Assembly: GCA_030018715.1 (NCBI GenBank)
Contig: JASEHN010000221.1
Coordinates: 1-5,547, forward strand
DNA: 5,547 nucleotides
Direction: 5' to 3'
Source: Thermodesulfobacteriota bacterium
GTDB lineage: Bacteria; Desulfobacterota; SM23-61
In this document: positions 1-5,313 of the stretch, one piece after another
Numbering within the stretch: the stretch's first letter is position 1
Layout: each line of letters starts with the position of its first letter
Notes under the pieces: model-generated
What the model saw: only the letters and a program-made list of their open reading frames with translations
Database searches by the model: none
Told to the model about the DNA's origin: nothing
Translations under genes and position numbers: made by a program

Positions 1-933
1 GGGCATCGATGCGTCCTGGGCGTAATACTGCTGGATAAAGGCGGAGAGGGCTTCTCCAGCGGGCAGGTTCAGACGGGAAAAATGAAATGATTTGTTCCCG
101 ATCAGCAAGCCCCGGCGGCAAAAGAGAACCTGAAATTCCCAGGCGTTTCCCTGGCGGTGGAAGGCGAACACATCCTGATCGGTCCAGGCCTGGGAGACGG
201 CTTTCTGTTTCTCCAGGGTTTGTTCGACGGAAAGGATCTGGTCGCGAATACGGGCGGCTTCCTCGAAATGCAAGGCTTCCGCAGCCGCCATCATTCTGGC
301 GCGTAAAAGTTTGACTAACTGGGAGTTCTTGCCTTCGAGGAAGAGAAGGACTTCCTGGACCAGGTCCGCGTATTTCTCCTGGGAGATAAACCCGCAGCAA
401 GGTCCCAGGCATTTTTTTATCTGGAAATTCAGACAGGGACGGGAACGGTTGCGGAAGCTGGTCTCACGGCAGGTGCGCAAAGGGAACATTACCTGCATGA
501 GTCTAAGGGTTTCTTTGACCGCAGCGCTGGAGGAAAAGGGGCCGAAATAACGGGCTCCATCCCGCTTCACTTTCCGCACTAAAGAGAGCCTGGGAAATTC
601 TTCAGTGAGGCTGAACTTGAGGCTGAAAAAAGTCTTGTCATCTTTAAAATTGATATTGTAGCGGGGCCTGTGTTTCTTGATCAGAGTGTTTTCCAGGACC
701 AGGGCTTCTTTCTCTGTATCGGTGATCAGCGTTTCCACTTGATGAACTTTGGGCATAAGGAAGCGCAAAGAGTAACGGGCATCTCCGGACTTGCCGAAGT
801 ACGTCCTCACCCGGTTGCGCAGGTTTTTGGCCTTGCCTACATAAATGACATTTCCTTCTTTGTCTTTCATCAGGTAAACGCCAGGACTTGGGGGCAGGCT
901 CTGGATATGTTCTTCTAAAGACGTAAGTTCCAT
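1..933 (-). CDS. uvrC: UvrABC system protein C (excinuclease subunit C), N-terminal part, cut by window edge
   Basis: UvrC makes the dual incisions of nucleotide excision repair after UvrB has bound the lesion. The visible 311 residues run from the start to the window edge with no stop. Residues about 14-95 form the GIY-YIG nuclease domain for the 3' incision: GVY at 18-20, IYVGKAKNL at 30-38, arginines 39 and 41, and LExxLIK with E81 as the likely metal-binding glutamate. Four cysteines, C155, C167, C175 and C179, have the spacing C-x11-C-x7-C-x3-C, which matches the 4Fe-4S ligands reported for UvrC. Residues about 205-240 hold the UVR motif (FEEAARIRDQI), which binds the matching motif of UvrB. 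The family is usually about 600 residues, so the RNase H-like 5'-incision domain and the HhH tail lie outside the window. No Shine-Dalgarno is seen at this ATG. An in-frame ATG at 985-987 would add 18 residues encoded by a heptamer repeat; I prefer 933 because MELTSLEEHIQSLPPSPGVY fits the family N-terminus. Confidence 0.97.
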   Translation of the reverse strand, partial: MELTSLEEHIQSLPPSPGVYLMKDKEGNVIYVGKAKNLRNRVRTYFGKSGDARYSLRFLMPKVHQVETLITDTEKEALVLENTLIKKHRPRYNINFKDDKTFFSLKFSLTEEFPRLSLVRKVKRDGARYFGPFSSSAAVKETLRLMQVMFPLRTCRETSFRNRSRPCLNFQIKKCLGPCCGFISQEKYADLVQEVLLFLEGKNSQLVKLLRARMMAAAEALHFEEAARIRDQILSVEQTLEKQKAVSQAWTDQDVFAFHRQGNAWEFQVLFCRRGLLIGNKSFHFSRLNLPAGEALSAFIQQYYAQDASMP

Positions 934-939
934 AACAAT

Positions 940-974
940 AATTTTAGATTTCAGGTTTGAGATTTCAGATTTCA
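940..974. repeat. Degenerate 7-bp tandem repeat (unit GATTTCA) just upstream of uvrC
   Basis: From 947 the sequence reads in 7-bp units: GATTTCA, GGTTTGA, GATTTCA, GATTTCA. A weaker unit, AATTTTA, lies at 940-946. The array ends 7 bp before the uvrC start codon on the minus strand. It leaves an open reading frame that would encode a short Lys/Ser/Leu-rich N-terminal extension of UvrC. No named repeat family is assigned. Confidence 0.7.
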
Positions 975-1096
975 AATCTTCACTCATCAGTTGCATAAAT
1001 TGATACGGATGAACCATGAGAATCGTTTGTAGTATTGCATTGGCGGTTCATGAGCATGCGTTCACTGGATATCACTACCAGAGAAGTTTAGCTTCT

Positions 1097-1160
1097 GTCA
1101 TTCCGGGCTTGACCCGGAATCCAGTCTTTCGTTCTGGATTCCCGCTTTCGCGGGAATGAC
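1097..1160. repeat. Double-hairpin palindromic intergenic repeat (REP/dRS3-like)
   Basis: Two adjacent hairpins form one larger inverted repeat. The left hairpin is ATTCCGGG/CCCGGAAT around CTTGA. The right one is ATTCCCGC/GCGGGAAT around TTTC. Outer arms GTCATTCC (1097-1104) and GGAATGAC (1153-1160) and inner arms TCCAG and CTGGA also pair. The ATTCC...GGAAT hairpin ends are typical of short dispersed repeats of the REP and dRS3 kind. No transposase and no U-tract accompany it, so a dispersed repeat is likelier than a classical terminator, although either transcript would fold strongly. Confidence 0.85.
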
Positions 1161-1203
1161 GAACCTGCGATATGCGAATATTTAGGCAACGTTTAGGTTC
1201 ACT

Positions 1204-1245
1204 CTGATATCTGATCTCTTATATCTTCAATCTGCAATCTATCTA
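1204..1245. repeat. Degenerate 7-bp tandem repeat (unit CTGATAT/CTGCAAT) overlapping the uvrB stop
   Basis: Six 7-bp units follow in register: CTGATAT, CTGATCT, CTTATAT, CTTCAAT, CTGCAAT, CTATCTA. The reverse complement of the other array's unit (GATTTCA), rotated, is CTGAAAT, so this is the same motif in the opposite orientation. The last unit covers the uvrB stop codon (TAG on the minus strand at 1241-1239), so the array reaches the end of the gene. Confidence 0.65.
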
Positions 1246-3233
1246 TATTCCATCTCCCTTTCTTCCAGTAATTTTATCCGGTCCCGCAGGCCCGCTGCCT
1301 TTTCAAAATCAAGCTTGGCTGCGGCTTCGCGCATCTCTTTTTTCAGGCGGGACACCAGTTTGGGAATCTCAAAGAGGGAGACATAATCCCCGGGCTGCTC
1401 GGCAGTTAGGGAAACAGTAACATAGTCGGCCTCGTAGATGGATTGCAAGATATCCGGGATGGCCTTCTTGATGGTCTCGGGCGTGATCCGATGCTTGCGG
1501 TTATAGGCATCCTGGATTTTCCGCCGCCGGAAAGTTTCCTCGATGGCCCTCCTCATTGAATTCGTGACCTGGTCGGCATAGAGAATCACCTGCCCGGAGA
1601 CATTCCGGGCAGTCCTCCCGAAGGTCTGGATAAGGGAACTTTCAGAACGCAAAAAGCCTTCTTTATCAGCGTCCAGAATAGCTACCAGGGAGACTTCTGG
1701 CAGGTCCAGCCCTTCCCGCAGCAGATTGATGCCGATGAGGACGTCGAATTTTCCCAGGCGCAGGTCGCGGATAATCTCCATCCGTTCCAGGGTGTGCACG
1801 TCGGAATGCAAATACTTGACCTTTAAGCCGAGTTCGGCATAGTACGAAGTGAGGTCTTCGGCCATCCGCTTGGTCAGGGTGGTAACCAAAACGCGCTCTC
1901 CTCTGGCCGCGCGGGCGCGGATCTCGCCCAGGAGATCATCCACCTGATAGCGGGCCGGTTTAACTTCCACCTGGGGGTCTATAAGTCCTGTGGGACGGAT
2001 AATCTGTTCAACGATGCGGCCCTGCGCCTTCTCAAGTTCGTAACCTGCCGGTGTAGCCGAAACATAGATCACCTGGGGCACGCGGGGTTGGAATTCTGCA
2101 AAAGAAAGGGGGCGGTTATCCAGGGCCGAGGGCAGGCGGAACCCGTAATCCACCAGGGTCTCCTTGCGCGTGCGGTCACCCCAGTACATGCCATTGAGCT
2201 GCGGGACAGTGATGTGACTCTCATCGATGAAAACCAGGATGTCTTTGGGAAAATAGTCCAGAAGCGTGTATGGGGGCTCTCCTGGTTTCCGCCCATCCAG
2301 GTGCCGGGAATAATTCTCAATCCCCGTGCAGTAACCCATCTCCTGGAGCATCTCGATGTCAAAGTTGGTGCGCTGTTCCAGCCTCTGGGCTTCCAGGAGC
2401 TTCCTCTGGGGAAGTAGCTGTTCCAGGCGCTCGGCCAGCTCCTGCCGGATGGACTGGATGGACTGGCGCAACTGGTCCTGCGGGGTGACATAGTGGCTTC
2501 CGGGAAAGATGTGCACATGCCGCAGCTTGCGCAGAACTTTTCCTCGCAGCGGGTCGATCTCCGAGATGGACTCCACCAGGTCCCCGAAAAATTCTACCCG
2601 GATGGCCTTGTCCTCTTCGTAGGCCGGAAAGATTTCCAGCACGTCGCCGCGCACGCGGAAGGTGCCGCGGTGAAAGTCATAATCGTTACGCTGGTACTGG
2701 ATTTCCACCAGACGGGCCAGGACATCATCCCGGGAGACTTCCTTTTGATCTTCCACCAGGACGATCATCCCCTGGTAGGCTTCTGGCGAGCCTAATCCGT
2801 AGATGCAGGATACCGAAGCCACCACAATGACATCCCGCCGGGTAAGGACGGAGTGTGTGGCTGAATGCCGCATCTTGTCGATCAGATCATTAATGGAGGC
2901 ATCCTTCTCGATGTAGGTGTCGGTTGTGGGGAGGTAGGCTTCCGGCTGGTAGTAATCGTAGTAGCTGACGAAGTATTCCACGGCGTTCTCAGGGAAAAGA
3001 ACGCGAAACTCCTGGAAGAGTTGGGCCGCCAGTGTTTTGTTGGGGGCGATGACCAGCGTGGGTTTCTGGACATGCTCGATGACATTGGCCATGGTGAAAG
3101 TTTTGCCGGAGCCGGTAACGCCGAGAAGAACTTGATGGGGCAGACCCTGATTCACGCCCTGGATGATCTTCTTGATAGCCTGGGGCTGGTCGCCTTTGGG
3201 TGTAAATTCACAGATGATCTTGAAATCGGGCAT
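1239..3233 (-). CDS. uvrB: UvrABC system protein B (excinuclease subunit B, DNA damage-verifying helicase)
   Basis: UvrB takes over damaged DNA from UvrA, verifies the lesion with limited strand-separating ATPase activity and recruits UvrC. The 664-residue protein is full length for the family. The Q-motif region FTPKGDQPQAI is at 10-20, Walker A GVTGSGKT at 38-45, and the tyrosine-rich beta-hairpin that pinches the DNA starts at YYDYYQPEAY (91-100). The DESH box is at 337-340, SATP at 392-395, motif V NLLREGLDLPE at 503-513 and motif VI QTFGRTARN at 536-544, where QTIGRAARN is common. The C-terminal UVR motif (about 623-660, with LDFEKAAGLRDRI) binds UvrC. All catalytic motifs are intact. 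The start MPDFKIICEFTPKGDQPQAI fits the family; no Shine-Dalgarno precedes it. uvrC follows on the same strand after 305 bp. No SOS-type CTGT-N8-ACAG box was seen upstream. Confidence 0.99.
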   Translation of the reverse strand: MPDFKIICEFTPKGDQPQAIKKIIQGVNQGLPHQVLLGVTGSGKTFTMANVIEHVQKPTLVIAPNKTLAAQLFQEFRVLFPENAVEYFVSYYDYYQPEAYLPTTDTYIEKDASINDLIDKMRHSATHSVLTRRDVIVVASVSCIYGLGSPEAYQGMIVLVEDQKEVSRDDVLARLVEIQYQRNDYDFHRGTFRVRGDVLEIFPAYEEDKAIRVEFFGDLVESISEIDPLRGKVLRKLRHVHIFPGSHYVTPQDQLRQSIQSIRQELAERLEQLLPQRKLLEAQRLEQRTNFDIEMLQEMGYCTGIENYSRHLDGRKPGEPPYTLLDYFPKDILVFIDESHITVPQLNGMYWGDRTRKETLVDYGFRLPSALDNRPLSFAEFQPRVPQVIYVSATPAGYELEKAQGRIVEQIIRPTGLIDPQVEVKPARYQVDDLLGEIRARAARGERVLVTTLTKRMAEDLTSYYAELGLKVKYLHSDVHTLERMEIIRDLRLGKFDVLIGINLLREGLDLPEVSLVAILDADKEGFLRSESSLIQTFGRTARNVSGQVILYADQVTNSMRRAIEETFRRRKIQDAYNRKHRITPETIKKAIPDILQSIYEADYVTVSLTAEQPGDYVSLFEIPKLVSRLKKEMREAAAKLDFEKAAGLRDRIKLLEEREMEYR

Positions 3234-3236
3234 AGA

Positions 3237-3509
3237 TTATTTTTTACAGCAAAAATAAAAGGGGTTCAAGACTTCGGGCCACTCGCTACCCTTGATCCAG
3301 AAGACGCTGGCAGCAATGCAGGCCCAAGAGGACTTTGGACGGTTCGCTCCAAACCCGCAGCTTGACCTCGACGGGGCCGGGAATTTTAAGAAGGCTGGGG
3401 AATGCCCTGTGTCCGGCGATGCCCCAACCACAGCAACGCTGCCGGAAAAAAAGAGCTTATGGAGGTTCGCATTCTGAGAATTGGGCGAAAGGGGGGTGGA
3501 AATCCTCAT
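3237..3509 (-). CDS. Doubtful small ORF bridging the TPR gene and uvrB (hypothetical, 90 codons)
   Basis: I do not recognise this product, and it may not be real. In its favour, its ATG overlaps the TPR stop as ATGA (3509-3506), an AAAGGA sits three bases upstream, and its TAA ends three bases before the uvrB ATG, so it fills the gap almost exactly. Against it, the predicted protein looks like translated non-coding DNA. It is rich in Ser, Pro, Cys and Phe, with no predicted domain, signal peptide or membrane helix, and its codon choice looks unselected. The fragment SVAVVGAS faintly resembles the start of CoA-binding domains, but the match does not continue. It lies in the uvrB frame, so only the TAA and one Ser codon separate the two. 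If it is not coding, 3234-3505 is plain intergenic sequence with a small TTTGGA/TCCAAA hairpin (plus-strand coordinates about 3333-3352). Confidence 0.2.
   Translation of the reverse strand: MRISTPLSPNSQNANLHKLFFSGSVAVVGASPDTGHSPAFLKFPAPSRSSCGFGANRPKSSWACIAASVFWIKGSEWPEVLNPFYFCCKK
3241..3269 (-). promoter_or_regulatory. Candidate uvrB promoter, possibly giving a leaderless mRNA
   Basis: On the minus strand TTGAAC (3269-3264) lies 17 bp from TAAAAA (3246-3241). Each matches four of six sigma-70 consensus bases at ideal spacing. Only seven bases separate the -10 box from the uvrB ATG, so transcription would begin at or within a base or two of the start codon. This agrees with the absence of a Shine-Dalgarno sequence. 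The region is A/T-rich and chance matches are likely, hence the modest confidence. Confidence 0.35.
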
Positions 3510-4456
3510 TTTTCCTTTGGAGCAGCAGCCAATTCCTGGGCTCGTTTGCGGAATTTTTCGGCCTCTTCAGGTTTTCCTGAAGTTTCGTAGATGGCCGCAA
3601 TTTTAGAAAGGTCCTGGAGGATCCGTTCTTTCCAGCCGAGATACTCATTCACCCGCCAGGCCCGCAGGTAATGATCCAGAGCCTTCTCCCGTTCTCCCAT
3701 GGCCTCATACAATCTTCCCAGGTTGGCCAGGTCTGTGGAGATGCCCATGGAGTTTTCCACCTTTTTATCCATTTCCAGAGCGCCTTGAAATGCCTCGAGG
3801 GCTTTTGGCCAGTCTTTCCGTGATTCATAGAGGGCTCCGAGGTTGGCCAGGTTGTCAGCGATTCCCAGGAAATTTCCGATTCCTTCATTGATTTTTTTAG
3901 CCCGGAGATAGCAATCCAGAGCCTGATTATCCTGCCCCAGTCCCCGGTAGGCCAGCCCCATGTTATTCCAGCGTATGGCCTGACCTTGGACTTTCCCCTT
4001 TTTCTCCTCGATAGCCAGTGATTTCTGAAAAAATTCCAGAGCCGCCTGGGGCTTCCCCAGAGATAGGGTGGCCATGCCGATATGATTCAGGTTCAATGAT
4101 TGGCCTTCTTCATTCCCCATCCCGGAGTTGATGGCAAAAGCCCGCTGGTAGAAATCGAGCGCTCGAAGGTGCTCTCCGGTTGACTGGTAGACTGTGCCCA
4201 GATTATTAAGACTGAGGGCGACGCCTTCGCGGTGGTCTATGGACTCGTACGCTTGCAGGGCTTTCTGGAAGAAACTTATGGCCCTTTCGTATTGTCCTTG
4301 ATGGAAATGCTCTGCTCCCTTGCGATCAAGCTCGATGGCCCGCGCCCTCTGTTGGGGAATCGGCTGCCGGCTGGCGCAACCGCTCACAAACAACAGTAGA
4401 ATCATGTTGAGCAAAATTATTATGCGGAAAGCAGAAGCGATTCTTTTTCGATCCAT
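3506..4456 (-). CDS. TPR-repeat lipoprotein with six to seven 40-residue repeats
   Basis: The 316-residue protein starts with a lipoprotein signal: basic MDRKR, a hydrophobic stretch (about 10-24) and the lipobox VSGC with C27 as the predicted lipidated cysteine. It should be exported and anchored to a membrane, probably the outer one. The remainder is tetratricopeptide repeat. The diagnostic NxLGxxY-type helix recurs at residues 84, 124, 164, 204, 244 and 284, exactly 40 apart, with a divergent first unit from about 44. Forty-residue units match the long TPR class (TPR_12 type, as in kinesin light chain or LGN) rather than the usual 34. Such arrays bind peptides or partner proteins; no enzyme domain is attached and the partner is unknown. 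A weak AGGA precedes the ATG by two bases, and a sigma-70-like promoter lies about 50 bp upstream. The stop overlaps the ATG of the doubtful ORF before uvrB. Confidence 0.88.
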   Translation of the reverse strand: MDRKRIASAFRIIILLNMILLLFVSGCASRQPIPQQRARAIELDRKGAEHFHQGQYERAISFFQKALQAYESIDHREGVALSLNNLGTVYQSTGEHLRALDFYQRAFAINSGMGNEEGQSLNLNHIGMATLSLGKPQAALEFFQKSLAIEEKKGKVQGQAIRWNNMGLAYRGLGQDNQALDCYLRAKKINEGIGNFLGIADNLANLGALYESRKDWPKALEAFQGALEMDKKVENSMGISTDLANLGRLYEAMGEREKALDHYLRAWRVNEYLGWKERILQDLSKIAAIYETSGKPEEAEKFRKRAQELAAAPKEK

Positions 4457-4505
4457 AATCCTGGTCCGGGGAATTCATCAAGAACTTGATTAGACTATGT
4501 TTGCC

Positions 4506-4534
4506 AGTGTAGCAAGGAGGAAAAAAATAATCAA
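4506..4534 (-). promoter_or_regulatory. Sigma-70-like promoter for the TPR lipoprotein gene
   Basis: On the minus strand TTGATT (4534-4529) is followed after exactly 17 bp by TACACT (4511-4506), with four of six matches in each hexamer. The predicted start of transcription is near 4499, giving a leader of roughly 43 nt. The palindromic element at 4538-4680 ends just upstream of the -35 box, so the TPR gene probably has its own transcription unit rather than depending on the HTH gene. Confidence 0.55.
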
Positions 4535-4537
4535 GCT

Positions 4538-4680
4538 GCCCGGCGGCTAACCGTCGATCACTTTATTCTTAAGATCATGTGGACAATCTCATTCATGCCC
4601 AGGCTCAGGCCGGAGGCCGCCCGCCTGAGCCACAATAAAGGTTGAAAAATAAAAGCGATCGACGGTCAGGCCCGGCGGGC
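4538..4680. repeat. Large imperfect palindromic element with about 30-nt arms and a nested hairpin
   Basis: ACCGTCGATCACTTTATT (4550-4567) is the reverse complement of AATAAAAGCGATCGACGGT (4648-4666) apart from one extra A and one A/C difference. On a minus-strand transcript that difference becomes a G-U pair. Outside these cores the arms continue in related GC-rich sequence, GCCCGGCGG (4538-4546) and GCCCGGCGGGC (4670-4680). Inside, GGCTCAGGC (4602-4610) pairs perfectly with GCCTGAGCC (4623-4631). The folded unit could be a MITE- or REP-like repeat, a bidirectional transcription barrier between the HTH and TPR genes, or a structured RNA. On the minus strand a T-rich run, TTTTATTTTT, follows the first GC-rich arm, as an intrinsic terminator might have, but the register is imperfect. 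There is no transposase and no evident target-site duplication. Confidence 0.7.
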
Positions 4681-4693
4681 CTAATAGGTTGAA

Positions 4694-4751
4694 GCAACAT
4701 CCCTTTGTTGCCCATTATAGATGGGCAACAGGAGATCTGCCGAAAATCTCC
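4694..4751. other. Cluster of hairpins downstream of the HTH gene, two mutually exclusive
   Basis: TGTTGCCCAT (4706-4715) and ATGGGCAACA (4721-4730) form a perfect 10-bp stem with a 5-nt loop. The same TGTTGC can instead pair with GCAACA at 4694-4699, so the two stems exclude each other. GGAGAT (4731-4736) and ATCTCC (4746-4751) form a third stem. None is followed by a clear T-run on either strand, so a simple intrinsic terminator is not shown. With the 4538-4680 palindrome this makes up most of the 357-bp gap (4457-4813), in which I see no gene. Confidence 0.55.
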
Positions 4752-4813
4752 GGGATGACCCAAACCACAACGGAAATTTTCGAAACAAAACAAATGGATG
4801 CTTTATAGGACGG

Positions 4814-5215
4814 TCAATCTTTGGGATGGAAGGTGGCTCTGCCTACGGGAAAAGCAGGGGAGGCTCCCATGAGCGTGGCCAGGAAATCAAAGAGAGTTTT
4901 AAAAAAACGTGTTGGAAAAGAGGCGGAAGGGAGATTCTCTAATTTTTCATTCAGCGCCTGGGTTCTTTTAGCCTCCATCTGGTTTTGGTAGGCGGCGATG
5001 ACATCGGTTGGATCCAGGTGGATGAACTTGGCATAGTTGCGCAGAAAGCCGCGGATAAAAGCTTCCGCCGGCAGAAGATGGAATTCGTCTTTTTCTAAGG
5101 CTTGCAGAGTTGAAAGCCTAATCCGTGTGATGCTGGCCACGGATTCAAGGGAAATTCTCTTTGCTTCCCTCTGACTCTTAAGGTATTGACCGACTGTTAA
5201 CCTTCCTTCTTTCAT
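4814..5215 (-). CDS. RodZ-type helix-turn-helix protein (HTH_25 family), short form without an evident membrane segment
   Basis: The 133-residue protein opens with a RodZ-like HTH domain at about 6-77: VGQYLKSQREAKRISLESVA, then TRIRLSTLQALEKDEF and FIRGFLRNYAKFIHLDP, the pattern of the HTH_25 family. In RodZ this domain is cytoplasmic and binds MreB; relatives also act as DNA-binding regulators. RodZ proper is usually 250-350 residues, with a transmembrane helix and a periplasmic domain (DUF4115). Here the last 50 residues are a short Lys/Gln-rich linker and a moderately hydrophobic tail (FFKTLFDFLATLMGASPAF, about 104-122), too interrupted to call a membrane helix with confidence. The protein may be a genuine short form or a truncated RodZ. 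The ATG at 5215 is chosen because GGAGG lies five bases upstream. The upstream ATG at 5293 would add 26 residues that read through a CACAGAG repeat and fall within a promoter candidate. Confidence 0.85.
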   Translation of the reverse strand: MKEGRLTVGQYLKSQREAKRISLESVASITRIRLSTLQALEKDEFHLLPAEAFIRGFLRNYAKFIHLDPTDVIAAYQNQMEAKRTQALNEKLENLPSASFPTRFFKTLFDFLATLMGASPAFPVGRATFHPKD

Positions 5216-5220
5216 ACCTT

Positions 5221-5225
5221 CCTCC
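5221..5225 (-). promoter_or_regulatory. Shine-Dalgarno GGAGG that decides the HTH gene start
   Basis: On the minus strand GGAGG is followed by AAGGT and then ATG at 5215-5213, a five-base spacing. It is the strongest ribosome-binding site in the window and argues against the longer frame opening at 5293. Confidence 0.8.
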
Positions 5226-5245
5226 GCTTGCGTAATTAAATTAGC

Positions 5246-5270
5246 CACAGAGGACACAGAGATCACAGAG
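5246..5270. repeat. Three CACAGAG copies at 9-bp period in the HTH gene leader
   Basis: CACAGAG occurs at 5246-5252, 5255-5261 and 5264-5270, separated by GA and AT. The reverse strand reads CTCTGTG repeats, 31 bp upstream of the HTH start codon. It looks like a short intergenic tandem repeat rather than coding DNA. Its role, if any, is unknown. Confidence 0.8.
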
Positions 5271-5283
5271 TTTTTAAAACCAT

Positions 5284-5313
5284 GTTTAAGCAAAAATTAA
5301 GGATAAGTGTCAA
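5284..5313 (-). promoter_or_regulatory. Candidate promoter for the HTH gene
   Basis: A perfect -35 hexamer TTGACA (5313-5308, minus strand) lies 18 bp from TTAAAC (5289-5284), a weak -10 with three of six matches. Transcription would start near 5277, so the CACAGAG repeat would sit in the leader. The weak -10 keeps confidence low. Confidence 0.4.

Larger units (their letters stand above)
934..1238. other. uvrB-uvrC intergenic region, repeat-rich, no gene seen
   Basis: This 305-bp gap separates uvrB from uvrC on the same strand. It has no plausible gene on either strand. It contains two degenerate heptamer arrays, one at each end and in opposite orientation, and a double-hairpin palindrome between them; these are listed separately. 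A short AGAAG/CTTCT inverted pair (1082-1096) abuts the palindrome. CATGAG occurs directly repeated at 1015-1020 and 1049-1054, with the flanking GAACC and GGTTC inverted. I found no convincing promoter for uvrC and no U-tract terminator for uvrB, so whether uvrC is co-transcribed with uvrB is open. Confidence 0.7.

Noticed and set aside
670..918. Plus-strand ORFs over 87-918
   Set aside because: All are antisense to the uvrC GIY-YIG and UVR regions, which are strongly family-like on the minus strand.
1097..1160. Intrinsic terminator for uvrB
   Set aside because: The hairpins are strong but no T-run follows on the minus strand; a dispersed repeat explains the double structure better.
3261..3285. 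tRNA-like GGGGTTCAAG near the uvrB start
   Set aside because: The flanking bases do not pair into a T-arm or acceptor stem and no cloverleaf could be drawn.
2865..3365. A 166-codon plus-strand ORF antisense to the 5' end of uvrB
   Set aside because: It lies almost wholly over the conserved N-terminal UvrB sequence, has no recognisable domain and no ribosome-binding site; it is a shadow of the uvrB codons.
3234..3505. SOS (LexA) box upstream of uvrB
   Set aside because: No CTGT-N8-ACAG or close variant was found on reading; LexA sites of other lineages differ, so regulation by LexA is not excluded.
4886..4910. T7 run followed by A4 in the HTH gene as a programmed frameshift site
   Set aside because: A -1 shift meets a stop at once and a +1 shift gives only about 18 further residues ending in a stop, so no longer RodZ is restored.
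4605..4942. Small ORFs on both strands between and over the HTH gene end
   Set aside because: They run through palindromic sequence or overlap the HTH gene in other frames and show no protein-like composition.
5246..5270. CRISPR array
   Set aside because: The units are only 9 bp with 2-bp gaps, with no spacer-length unique sequence and no cas genes.
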